Assembly: GCF_016056295.1 (NCBI RefSeq)
Contig: NZ_JAECZB010000001.1
Coordinates: 49,046-113,045 of the forward strand
Direction: 5' to 3'
From: Atlanticothrix silvestris CENA357
GTDB taxonomy: Bacteria; Cyanobacteriota; Cyanobacteriia; Cyanobacteriales; Nostocaceae
DNA length: 64,000 nucleotides
This document shows, in pieces, positions 7,865 through 15,866 of the stretch. The stretch's first letter is position 1. The number at the start of each line of letters is the position of its first letter. Position numbers and translations under genes: made by a program. The notes under the pieces are model-generated. The model saw only the letters and a program-made list of their open reading frames with translations, was not told where the DNA came from and did no database searches.

Positions 7865-9670
7865 TCAATTTAATGGCTCAACTATGCTTCTTAAACCATT
7901 GCCACTAAGTTTTTTCAACATTTCATCGGCGTTATAGCGGTTGCTAAAAACTCCCGCTTGCATTACTCTTCGACCTTGCCAAATTGTGGGAAACGCTTCA
8001 GGAGCAAAGAGGCGCACTAAATCTCGCTCTCTATCACTTGCTACTTCTACCACCACACGGTAACGGACATCCTGCATTTGCTTAGTTCTAGTAGGGGGTA
8101 AAAAACCTCCACCATAAGCAGTGGTATAAGTTTGAGGGACTTGTACATTGGTGATGGGCGAAATAGCTGAATTACCAAAAGAAGGAGTTTCTGGTATGGG
8201 CGATAATTGCCTTTGCTCCGTTCTTCTTAGTGCTGCTGACTGTGATGACTGTTGGGGTGCAACAAACTCAATTGTGTTGGTATCAACATGTACATAATTC
8301 ATTTGTCGCGTATCAGATTGAAGTGCTGGCAATGGAGTTAATTTTTGCCTAGAAGCTTGTGTGTTTGCCGATGCTTCTCTAGCTGCCAAGCTACTGGGAA
8401 TCGGAAACCCACCCACTCTTGAAGTTGGCGGTTGTTGATTATATGTAGGTACATTCAGTGGTAACTTTGCGGTCTGCAATGGTAGTAATTTACTGTTCAG
8501 TTGTCCAGAATTACTGCGATCGCGGGCAATACTAGTACTAGATAATGGCTTGGTAGCAGTATTTGATGGAACTGGAGCAGAGAAAGTAATTTCTCCATTA
8601 ACGGGAATTTGGGAAATTGCACTATTACTTAAAGTGGTAGGTTGAGAATTATTCACTGCGATCGCTGCTTGAGCGTTGGTATTGATCTGACCAGCGATGC
8701 GGTTACTAGAAAGAGTATTGCCAACAGCAGCAATTACTTGCTTGGCAGCACTAGCATTAATGTCATAACGAGCATTGTTACGAAATTCGTTTCCGCCGAC
8801 TTCGGTAGCGTTACCCAAATCTGGCATAGCTTGGGCGATCGCTACTAAACCATCTTCTTTACTACCCTGAATTAAATTATTCCGCAGGATTGGGCGAGCA
8901 TTGGCTTGGACTAAAATTCCAGAACGGTTGTCTTGAATTTGATTACCTACCACCACTGGAGCCGCATTTTGGGTAATATTAATTCCAAAGCCGGTGTTTT
9001 CAAAGACATTTTCTTGCACTTGGGGTTGAGAACTACCGCCAATTGTGATTCCATTTGCCCCATTGTGATGAAAGTAATTTTTGCTAATTGTGGGTGAACC
9101 TTTACCAGTCACAGAAATTCCATCCTGGGTATTACCAGTAAATGTATTTTCTGCAATTACTGGATTACTCGATTCAATCCATAAACCATAACCACGGGCA
9201 TTAGAGTTTGTGACTGTCACCCCAGTCAACCTTCCTTGGTTGGCTCCGATGATGGTGACATTTTGCCCACCGAAGCTACGACTGAGGTATTCACCTCCTC
9301 CTTGAATCGTAATCCCGCTGCCTTTGTTGGCAGTGTCTCCTTGAATGGAAACACCCGGTTTTAATATCAGGGGAAATACTTCTCCAGTTTCCGCACTATA
9401 AGTGCCTGGGGAGAGCATAATTACTGTATTGGGTGTAGCTACTCGCAACGCCTGGGTAATTGTTTTTAAAGGGGCACGTTCACTACCATTACCACTAGTG
9501 TCATCTCCGACACTTGGGTTGACAAATAGCACACGAACCTGAGACATTGTTGTTTCACCTAGGGGCATCTGAGCAACGACGCTACTAAGGTTGGCATCTA
9601 GCAATGTCAGGGTTGTCAATCCCATGCTAAGCGCGAGACACAACACTGAAAAACGGGAAACTGAAGGCAT
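7865..9670 (-). CDS. Exported DUF1565/parallel beta-helix protein with C-terminal SPOR domain
   Basis: About 601 residues from the ATG at 9670, chosen because MPSVSRFSVLCLALSMGL begins a good signal peptide ending near VVAQ; the frame stays open further upstream without signal-like sequence. A DUF1565 block follows (LFVNPSVGDDTSGNGSE, then APLKTITQAL). After it come many right-handed beta-helix coils of the pectate-lyase/NosD type (repeated N-F--N---GI-V patterns). A Ser/Gln/Pro-rich linker of about 200 residues leads to a terminal SPOR-like domain (QAGVFSNRYNADEMLKKL). This suggests an envelope protein that touches peptidoglycan through SPOR and carries a carbohydrate-binding or lyase-like helix. 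No catalytic residues could be assigned. Confidence 0.8.
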   Translation of the reverse strand: MPSVSRFSVLCLALSMGLTTLTLLDANLSSVVAQMPLGETTMSQVRVLFVNPSVGDDTSGNGSERAPLKTITQALRVATPNTVIMLSPGTYSAETGEVFPLILKPGVSIQGDTANKGSGITIQGGGEYLSRSFGGQNVTIIGANQGRLTGVTVTNSNARGYGLWIESSNPVIAENTFTGNTQDGISVTGKGSPTISKNYFHHNGANGITIGGSSQPQVQENVFENTGFGINITQNAAPVVVGNQIQDNRSGILVQANARPILRNNLIQGSKEDGLVAIAQAMPDLGNATEVGGNEFRNNARYDINASAAKQVIAAVGNTLSSNRIAGQINTNAQAAIAVNNSQPTTLSNSAISQIPVNGEITFSAPVPSNTATKPLSSTSIARDRSNSGQLNSKLLPLQTAKLPLNVPTYNQQPPTSRVGGFPIPSSLAAREASANTQASRQKLTPLPALQSDTRQMNYVHVDTNTIEFVAPQQSSQSAALRRTEQRQLSPIPETPSFGNSAISPITNVQVPQTYTTAYGGGFLPPTRTKQMQDVRYRVVVEVASDRERDLVRLFAPEAFPTIWQGRRVMQAGVFSNRYNADEMLKKLSGNGLRSIVEPLN

Positions 9671-10039
9671 TGCTAATTCCAGCCTAGAATTTAATTTTTG
9701 ACGCTGGACAATTAGTTTTATTGGCAGAATATCTGCTCTGCGATATTTAGCAAACACAACAGGGGGAATCAACTTTACACCACTCCTTAGAAATAACAAT
9801 AAATTCTTATACTTTCGGAAATAATAGATATGTCGATAATGTAATCTACATATTGACCTATTGGCTATCTTGAATACAAAGTAATTAATAAAGGGACTAG
9901 GGGCTAGGGAGATACCCAATACCCAATGCCATGTACCAAATTCCCGATACCTCATCTCTAGTAAATTAACGATGCAAAGAACATTGCAACTATGAAAGAG
10001 GCTGGCTGTTACGATGAAAGCACTAATGGGGTTGTTGTA
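9671..10039. other. Divergent promoter region
   Basis: About 370 bp between the beta-helix gene (minus) and thiE (plus). A long heptad repeat run (9893-9962) occupies its right half; nothing else is recognisable. Confidence 0.5.
9893..9962. repeat. Degenerate heptad repeat, about ten units
   Basis: Period-7 units read GGGACTA, GGGGCTA, GGGAGAT, ACCCAAT, ACCCAAT, GCCATGT, ACCAAAT, TCCCGAT, ACCTCAT, CTCTAGT. The phase is exact over 70 bp although the units drift and switch strand sense. This is the longest heptad run in the window. Confidence 0.6.
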
Positions 10040-11098
10040 ATGGTCGAGCCATACAGCCCAAAAGAGCAAATCCAGCAAGTTGTTTACCGCATTTTAGATG
10101 CCAATTTAGATCGTGCCCGTGAAGGCTTGCGAATTATCGAAGAATGGTGTCGCTTTGGATTAAATAGCGGCCAATTTACTGAGGAGTGTAAGCGTCTGCG
10201 GCAAGAGGTAGCTATGTGGCATACTTCTGAACTCAGGGCAGCGAGAGACACTCCAGGTGATACTGGTACTGAATTAACCCATCCTCAAGAAGAACATCGC
10301 TCAAGCGTTAAATCTTTATTGCAGGCGAACTTTTGCCGTGTCCAAGAAGCATTACGAGTATTGGAAGAATACGGCAAACTTTACCACCCAAATATGGGGT
10401 CAGCATTTAAGCAGATGCGCTATCGGGTTTATACCCTAGAAAGTAATTTAATGGGTTATCAACGCCATCAACTTTTGTGGCGATCGCGTTTATATCTTGT
10501 TACTTCTCCGTCAGAAACTTTGATAACTACTGTAGAATCTGCTCTCAAAGGTGGATTAACCCTTGTGCAGTACCGTGACAAAACTGCTGATGACACTTTG
10601 CGTCTGGAACAGGCAACAAAACTGCGGCAGTTGTGCCATTCCTACGGCGCTCTGTTCATTATTAATGATCGGGTAGATTTAGCTTTAGCAGTGGATGCAG
10701 ATGGTGTACATCTAGGACAGCAAGATATGCCTATTGCTACTGCCAGACAATTACTTGGCCCCCAGCGCCTAGTAGGTCGTTCAACCACAAATTCAGCAGA
10801 AATGCAAGCAGCAATCGCTGAAGGTGCAGATTACATTGGTGTCGGCCCAGTTTATGAAACTCCTACTAAAGCGGGTAAACCTGCTGCTGGCTTAGCTTAT
10901 GTCAGCTACGCAGATCAAAATAGTTCAATTCCCTGGTTTGCAATTGGGGGCATAGATGCAAATAATATCAATGATGTGATTGATGCAGGAGCAAAACGTG
11001 TGGCGATAGTGCGATCGTTGATACAAGCTGAACAACCTACCCTTGTGACACAATATTTGCTGTCTCAACTTAATCGCGTGCAACCAGAATCTTACTAA
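10040..11098 (+). CDS. thiE: Thiamine-phosphate synthase, long cyanobacterial form
   Basis: Joins the thiazole and pyrimidine precursors to thiamine phosphate. With the ATG at 10040 (MVEPYSPKEQ) the protein has 352 residues. A 130-residue N-terminal helical domain (RILDANLDRAREGLRIIEEW, then VQEALRVLEEYGKL) is typical of the long cyanobacterial ThiE. The C-terminal TIM barrel has YRDKTADD (pyrophosphate and Mg), FIINDRVDLALAVDADGVHL, GRSTTN, GVGPVYETPTKAG and FAIGGI. The role of the extra domain is not established from sequence. It is followed 35 bp later by thiS, so the two probably form a thiamine operon. Confidence 0.93.
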   Translation: MVEPYSPKEQIQQVVYRILDANLDRAREGLRIIEEWCRFGLNSGQFTEECKRLRQEVAMWHTSELRAARDTPGDTGTELTHPQEEHRSSVKSLLQANFCRVQEALRVLEEYGKLYHPNMGSAFKQMRYRVYTLESNLMGYQRHQLLWRSRLYLVTSPSETLITTVESALKGGLTLVQYRDKTADDTLRLEQATKLRQLCHSYGALFIINDRVDLALAVDADGVHLGQQDMPIATARQLLGPQRLVGRSTTNSAEMQAAIAEGADYIGVGPVYETPTKAGKPAAGLAYVSYADQNSSIPWFAIGGIDANNINDVIDAGAKRVAIVRSLIQAEQPTLVTQYLLSQLNRVQPESY

Positions 11099-11133
11099 AT
11101 TCAAAATTACCATCGGCACATCTGTGACGGCTT

Positions 11134-11346
11134 ATGTCTAATCAAATTACGCTTGAGGTAAATGGGGAAACTCTTACTTGCTCATCCCAAACTCATTTAC
11201 CAGAACTGCTTCAGCAATTGGGTTTTAATCCCCGCTTAGTGGCTGTGGAATATAACGGCGAAATTTTACACCGCCAATTTTGGTTACAGACAATGGTGCA
11301 GCCGGGCGATCGCCTAGAAATTGTCACAATTGTCGGTGGTGGTTAA
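11134..11346 (+). CDS. thiS: Sulfur carrier protein ThiS
   Basis: A 70-residue ubiquitin-like protein that carries sulfur as a C-terminal thiocarboxylate for thiazole formation. The required diglycine tail is present (IVTIVGGG). The core NGETLTCSS and VAVEYNGEILHR matches ThiS. It sits directly after thiE on the same strand, consistent with a shared pathway and transcript. Confidence 0.93.
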   Translation: MSNQITLEVNGETLTCSSQTHLPELLQQLGFNPRLVAVEYNGEILHRQFWLQTMVQPGDRLEIVTIVGGG

Positions 11347-11633
11347 GTTCTGTGAATTGACTTCTACACTGACAGGAGTACCCGTTAAATTTGGGCAGAT
11401 GCCAATTTTAAATCGTTAGAACATTTTTTTGCTACGGACAAATGGATTGTATCAAAATTGAACTTATTTTATTGATAACTAGATAGCAAATAGCACCGCA
11501 GCCTAAAAGCCCTGGGCTAAACACATAAAGCTTGTCTATCCCACTTGTGTTGCGCTAAGCGCACCACGCAGGGTAATTGCAACTTCATATAAAAACGCTA
11601 TAAGAAAAAAATAAGTGCAGAAATGCCAAATTA

Positions 11634-11664
11634 ACTGTTACCTGAAAAGGTAGGCAGTTTTTTT
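11634..11664 (+). terminator. Intrinsic terminator-like hairpin
   Basis: ACTG plus TACCT pair with AGGTA plus CAGT around a GAAA loop, with a small bulge, followed by seven T residues (11658-11664). It has the classic layout but lies nearly 290 bp past thiS, so it may end an unannotated small transcript instead. Confidence 0.6.
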
Positions 11665-12012
11665 CATTTATAAGGCTACTTTAATTACGAATTGTTGCGA
11701 TAAATAATAATTTCAGCAATTGTTAAGAAAATTGTATACGCGGATCATGCCGTGTTTGTTTAAAGACTGTCCGCTAAAATCCCAGAAGTCAAAGTGCAAA
11801 TAACAAAATAGAGGATTTTCGGCATTTTAGGATGTAGAAATAGTAACTAACTTACCGTACACGATACTCAGTTTCCTTATGGCTATTCGCGATCGCCTGA
11901 CCTGATAAGTCCGAGTAAATGCTGAATTGTATGAGGTATTTATCAAGTTCATGTATTTCTCTCATTTTAAAATGAAATCATTGTATTCCTTATTTAACAA
12001 GGCTTTAAAGCG

Positions 12013-12038
12013 TTTTTTGGTACAATTGTACTAAAAAA
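12013..12038. repeat. 26-bp near-perfect palindrome with A/T-run ends
   Basis: The core GTACAATTGTAC (12020-12031) is perfectly self-complementary. It is flanked by T6-G on the left and T-A6 on the right, so the whole 26 bp is symmetric except for one base pair. It could be a bidirectional terminator or an operator. Confidence 0.5.
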
Positions 12039-12370
12039 ACTTAAGATTAGAAATTTCTATGATTTACATCAAAAAATTAATAAAAAACTAAGAACCTTCC
12101 ATAAAACACTTAAGTAAATTAAAATACGTGTAAACAAATATAAACAAACTGATTTGTAGCTTAATAAGGTCTGAAACACGCTTAGATTCCCTTAGTATCC
12201 ATGTTTTAATTATTTCTTCTGAATTTTTTTGAAACATTAGTCTATACAGGTTTAAACGCTTTTTTAGCTTATTGGGCAACAAGTCTTACTCATAAACCAA
12301 TGCGGCTTCAGTGGTTAAATACCTAAAAGTTGCAGAAAAAAAACAAATGTGGAAAAAGAGACACATGGTA

Positions 12371-12390
12371 AACCAGTCTTTAGGCTGGTT
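12371..12390. repeat. Hairpin upstream of the AAA-like gene
   Basis: AACCAG and CTGGTT form a 6-bp stem that can extend with an inner CT/AG pair, followed by CGTTTTG. It lies about 65 bp before the ATPase start, where it could be a leader hairpin. Confidence 0.4.
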
Positions 12391-12456
12391 CGTTTTGTGG
12401 CATACCTCCACGAAGAAGCAAGCTATTCCTGAACATGTCCAAAAGACAAGATTGCA

Positions 12457-13893
12457 ATGCAACTGATGAAACTGGAACAAACAAAAACTAGACGAAGACG
12501 GGGAGTCATACTAACTCCTACGGGGCTAAAGCGTTTACAAACAGCGATTCAGACTGTAGAGACAGTAGAAAAAAGAGGGGAAACTTTTACTTTAGAAGAA
12601 CTAAGCGATCGCATTAATATTTCTACCAAAACCCTGAATCGATTATGGTCATTAAGCACAGGCGTTGACCAAAAAACTTTAATACAGTGCTTTAAAGCCT
12701 TTAAGTTGGAATTGCGTAGAGAAGACTACTCAATTGTGAAGGGAGTGAACAAAAATGAAACTTCTCAAACGCTTTCATTAAGTTTAAAAAGAGCAGAAGA
12801 AATAAATTCTTTTGAATCTTTATCTGTAAATTCATTTGATCATGAACAGCATGACCAATTTAAACATCTTTGGTCATACCCAGATGGCTCTGTACCTTTA
12901 GATTCTCCTTTCTATATCGAACGTCCTCCGATTGAGGAACTGGTCTATCGGGAAGTCATTCAACCAGGTTGTGTGATTCGGATTCGGGCCCCTAAAGAAA
13001 TGGGTAAAAGTTCCCTGGTATTGAGGCTTTTAGACTTTGCCCAAATGCAAGGATATAGCACTGTACATCTCAATTGTGATCAAATTGATTCTGATTGTTT
13101 GACTGACTTAAACAAGCTATTGCGTTGTCTTTGTTGGCAAGTTGCCAGAGAATTAGGCATTGAACCCAACTTGGATGATAAATGGGATAAAGAAATTGGT
13201 TGTAAGTTAAGTTGTAGTTTTTACTGGCAAAGCTATTTGCTCAAGCAGATTCAGAATCCAGTAGTTTTGGTATTAAACGAAGTCGACCGCTTTTTTGAAT
13301 ATCCTCATATTGCTCAGGAGTTCTTTGCCTTGTTGCGTTCGTGGTGCGAAGAAGCACGACAAGATACTAACTGGCAAAAGTTTAGGCTTGTAGTAGTTTA
13401 CTCTACAGAAGAGTATGTCACCCTAAACATCAACCGTTCCCCATTTAATATTGGACTACCAATTCGTCTGAGCGAATTTACTCAGCAACAGGTAGAAGAT
13501 TTAGCTAGACGGCATGGGCTAGACTGGACTGCTGGTAAAGAATCTGCCCAACTAATGTCGCTTGTAGGTGGTCATCCAGCATTGATTCGGATTGCTTTCT
13601 ATTATCTTTGTTCTCAAGTACTCACCCTCGAAGAACTGCTAGAGGAGGCGATCGCCAACGGCGGCATTTACCACGATCATTTATGGCGATACTGGGTGAA
13701 GCTGCAAGAAAAACCCAGGCTGGCCAAAGTCTATGCTGAAATTGTGACAGCAAAGCTAAGTACTTCTTTTGATCCTATTGATGTTTATAAGCTCGAAAGC
13801 TTAGGGTTGATTCACTGTGAGGGCGATCGCATCTTACCGCGTTGTGAACTTTATCGTGCTTACTTTGAAAAACAACTAACTACAATTATGTAA
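12457..13893 (+). CDS. AAA-like (STAND-type) ATPase with N-terminal helix-turn-helix-like domain
   Basis: A 478-residue protein. The N-terminal 110 residues (LTPTGLKRLQTAIQTVE, then YTLEEL-like TLEELSDRINISTKTLNRL) resemble the small DNA-binding-like domain that precedes AAA or signalling domains in many cyanobacterial proteins. An AAA_35-type NTPase follows. Its phosphate loop is RAPKEMGKSSLVLRLL, the Walker B is VVLVLNEVDRFF, and a late SLVGGHPALIRIAFYYL helix is characteristic of STAND ATPases. No effector domain is fused. Start at 12457 or the ATG at 12466 (MKLEQTKTRRRRG). It stands alone, so its partner or target is unknown; a signalling or conflict-related role is only inference. Confidence 0.7.
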   Translation: MQLMKLEQTKTRRRRGVILTPTGLKRLQTAIQTVETVEKRGETFTLEELSDRINISTKTLNRLWSLSTGVDQKTLIQCFKAFKLELRREDYSIVKGVNKNETSQTLSLSLKRAEEINSFESLSVNSFDHEQHDQFKHLWSYPDGSVPLDSPFYIERPPIEELVYREVIQPGCVIRIRAPKEMGKSSLVLRLLDFAQMQGYSTVHLNCDQIDSDCLTDLNKLLRCLCWQVARELGIEPNLDDKWDKEIGCKLSCSFYWQSYLLKQIQNPVVLVLNEVDRFFEYPHIAQEFFALLRSWCEEARQDTNWQKFRLVVVYSTEEYVTLNINRSPFNIGLPIRLSEFTQQQVEDLARRHGLDWTAGKESAQLMSLVGGHPALIRIAFYYLCSQVLTLEELLEEAIANGGIYHDHLWRYWVKLQEKPRLAKVYAEIVTAKLSTSFDPIDVYKLESLGLIHCEGDRILPRCELYRAYFEKQLTTIM

Positions 13894-14204
13894 AGATTAA
13901 GACTAGGCTAAAGTTCCTTTGTGCAGATGTCCTATTAATGACTAAAAGCCTTATTCAGCAATAAATACAGATCTTAATAATTCAATAATATTATCTATAT
14001 AATTTCAAACTTTAATTTAGTATTTCTTATATATTTAGGCATTTACGGTTAAACCTATCTCAACCTGTTGAGCTAATATTTTGGATTTACGTTAATGCTC
14101 TTATTTTCAAAGGCAGATAGCAATATCCATCCACGAGGTAGAAGAAACTACTTACAAAATTCAGTATTGTAAGACCTAGTGTCTTCAAATTAGGAAAAGC
14201 GCCT
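13894..14204. other. Gene-free spacer
   Basis: About 310 bp, AT-rich, between the ATPase gene and the first rhomboid gene on the same strand. No repeats or genes recognised. Confidence 0.5.
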
Positions 14205-14924
14205 GTGGTTCCCATTCGAGATAATAATCCTATTCAAATCACACCTTATGTAACTTATGGACTGATTGCTGCTAATGTCCTGGCCTTTCTTTATGAAGCT
14301 AGTCTTCCTCCCCAAGCATTAAATGGATTTTTACATCTTGCCGCTGTAGTTCCGCGAGAACTCACTTTAAGCTTTGGCGGAGTTTCTGTAAATCAACCAG
14401 TACCAGAGTGGGCAACTTTAATCACCGCCCAATTCCTGCATGGTGGCTTTTTGCACTTAGCTGGTAACATGTTGTTCTTATGGATCTTTGGCAATAATGT
14501 TGAAGAAAAGTTAGGTCATGCCAAATATTTATTGTTCTATTTGTCTTGCGGTATTTTGGCATCCTTAACCCAGTGGTTCTTTGCTCAAGATTCTAACATT
14601 CCTTCTTTAGGAGCAAGTGGTGCGATCGCAGGTGTTATGGGAGCATACATTCTCCGCTTTCCCAAAGCCGAAATTCTCGGTGTAGTGCCTTTAGGATTTT
14701 TCTTTCCCACTTTTCGCGTTCCAGCTTATTTCTTTTTAGGATTTTGGTTTATTCAACAAGCTTTCTATGGACTCGTCAGTTTAGAAGCGCCTACCAACAT
14801 TGGTATGGAAAGCGGTGGTATTGCCTATTGGGCCCATTCAGGTGGTTTTTTGTTTGGGGCAATTCTCGGCCCATTGTTGGGTTTATTTAGCGACAAATCT
14901 GAAGAAGAATCGTGGTCTAGTTAA
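14205..14924 (+). CDS. Rhomboid family intramembrane serine protease (copy 1)
   Basis: A 239-residue membrane protease with about six hydrophobic segments, the minimal bacterial rhomboid. The catalytic Ser is S138 in LGASGAIAGVMGAY. The His partner is H211 in AYWAHSGGFLFG. The loop-1 motif HGGFLHLAGNMLFLWIFGNN (79-98) is intact. The start is a GTG at 14205, matched by the same MVP-type N terminus in the next gene. It cleaves helices within the membrane; substrates are unknown. The following gene is a close paralogue, so this is a tandem duplication. Confidence 0.92.
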   Translation: MVPIRDNNPIQITPYVTYGLIAANVLAFLYEASLPPQALNGFLHLAAVVPRELTLSFGGVSVNQPVPEWATLITAQFLHGGFLHLAGNMLFLWIFGNNVEEKLGHAKYLLFYLSCGILASLTQWFFAQDSNIPSLGASGAIAGVMGAYILRFPKAEILGVVPLGFFFPTFRVPAYFFLGFWFIQQAFYGLVSLEAPTNIGMESGGIAYWAHSGGFLFGAILGPLLGLFSDKSEEESWSS

Positions 14925-14995
14925 TTTTTGAGGGTATCCCAAAAACTTGTGATCAACTCGCAGTAGTTTTGATATGGATAAAATAAACCACTTAG

Positions 14996-15030
14996 CCTCT
15001 AGTCTCTAATCCCTAACCCCTAGCCCCTTT
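14996..15030. repeat. Heptad tandem repeat between the two rhomboid genes
   Basis: Units CCTCTAG, TCTCTAA, TCCCTAA, CCCCTAG, CCCCTTT, period 7, five copies. Confidence 0.6.
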
Positions 15031-15147
15031 TTCCTATCAAACAACCAAAAAGCCTAATAGGTGATTGTATGAGTGTAATTACCCAAACTGATTACTGCCA
15101 GCCAGACAGGCTATATTGCAATTAGTGAATCATTAGGAAAAACACTT

Positions 15148-15825
15148 GTGTTTCCCCTTTACGACCAAAATCCGACGCGAATCACCCCGTATTTCACTTA
15201 CGGGTTGATTGGAATAAATATTTTTGTTTTTCTTCATGAAGTTAGTCTGTCAAATCAACAGTCAGAGCAGTTTTCCCAGCTTTATGCAGTCATACCACAA
15301 CAATTAACCACTAATTGGGCTGATGAATGGACGACTTTATTCACGTCGCAATTTTTACATGCCAATTGGTGGCACTTGATATCGAATATGGTATTTCTCT
15401 GGGTCTTTGGCAATAATATTGAAGAGCGTTTGGGTCATCTTAAATATCTCATCTTTTATTTGTCATGTGGTGCTTTAGCCGCCCTGTGCCAGTGGTTTAT
15501 TGCAATGAATTCTGCTATTCCTTCTTTAGGAGCAAGTGGGGCAATTGCTGGGGTTTTGGGTGCGTATATTATCCGCTTCCCTCATGCTCGAATCACAACC
15601 TTGATTTTCTTAGGCTTTTTTGTAACTACAATTAGTGTTCCTGCACTGGTACTAATCGGAATTTTCTTTATCCAGAATTTGATCTCTGGTGTTGCTAGCC
15701 TACAAGCCGCAGCTAATATGAGTATGGAAACAGGTGGAGTAGCCTACTGGGCGCACATCGGCGGCTTTATTTTTGGAATGATTCTTGGCCCCTTGTTTGG
15801 GTTATTTAAAAGTGAGTACAAGTGA
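15148..15825 (+). CDS. Rhomboid family intramembrane serine protease (copy 2)
   Basis: A 225-residue paralogue of the preceding gene. The order and spacing of motifs are the same: HANWWHLISNMVFLWVFGNN (71-90), catalytic S130 in LGASGAIAGVLGAY, and H203 in AYWAHIGGFIFG. All catalytic residues are kept, so both copies should be active. It begins with a GTG at 15148 (MFPLYDQNPTRITPYFTYG), parallel to copy 1. It lacks about ten residues present in copy 1 between the first helix and loop 1. The two copies differ most in that loop, which may give different substrate preference. Confidence 0.92.
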   Translation: MFPLYDQNPTRITPYFTYGLIGINIFVFLHEVSLSNQQSEQFSQLYAVIPQQLTTNWADEWTTLFTSQFLHANWWHLISNMVFLWVFGNNIEERLGHLKYLIFYLSCGALAALCQWFIAMNSAIPSLGASGAIAGVLGAYIIRFPHARITTLIFLGFFVTTISVPALVLIGIFFIQNLISGVASLQAAANMSMETGGVAYWAHIGGFIFGMILGPLFGLFKSEYK

Positions 15826-15866
15826 TAGCAGATGGGAGTGATTATTGTTTCCCATTTTGATCACCG

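Larger units (their letters stand above)
11347..12456. other. 1.1-kb gene-free region with several palindromes
   Basis: No credible gene. Structured elements are: a short palindrome GTGTTGCGCTAAGCGCACCA (plus C) at 11547-11567, a terminator-like hairpin at 11634, a near-perfect 26-bp palindrome at 12013, and a hairpin at 12371. Frames on the minus strand near 12088-12480 are AT-rich and do not look like proteins. A small RNA here is possible but not shown. Confidence 0.5.

Noticed and set aside
12088..12480. Two minus-strand frames in the region before the AAA-like gene
   Set aside because: Both are very AT-rich, lack RBS and motifs, and one overlaps the ATPase start.
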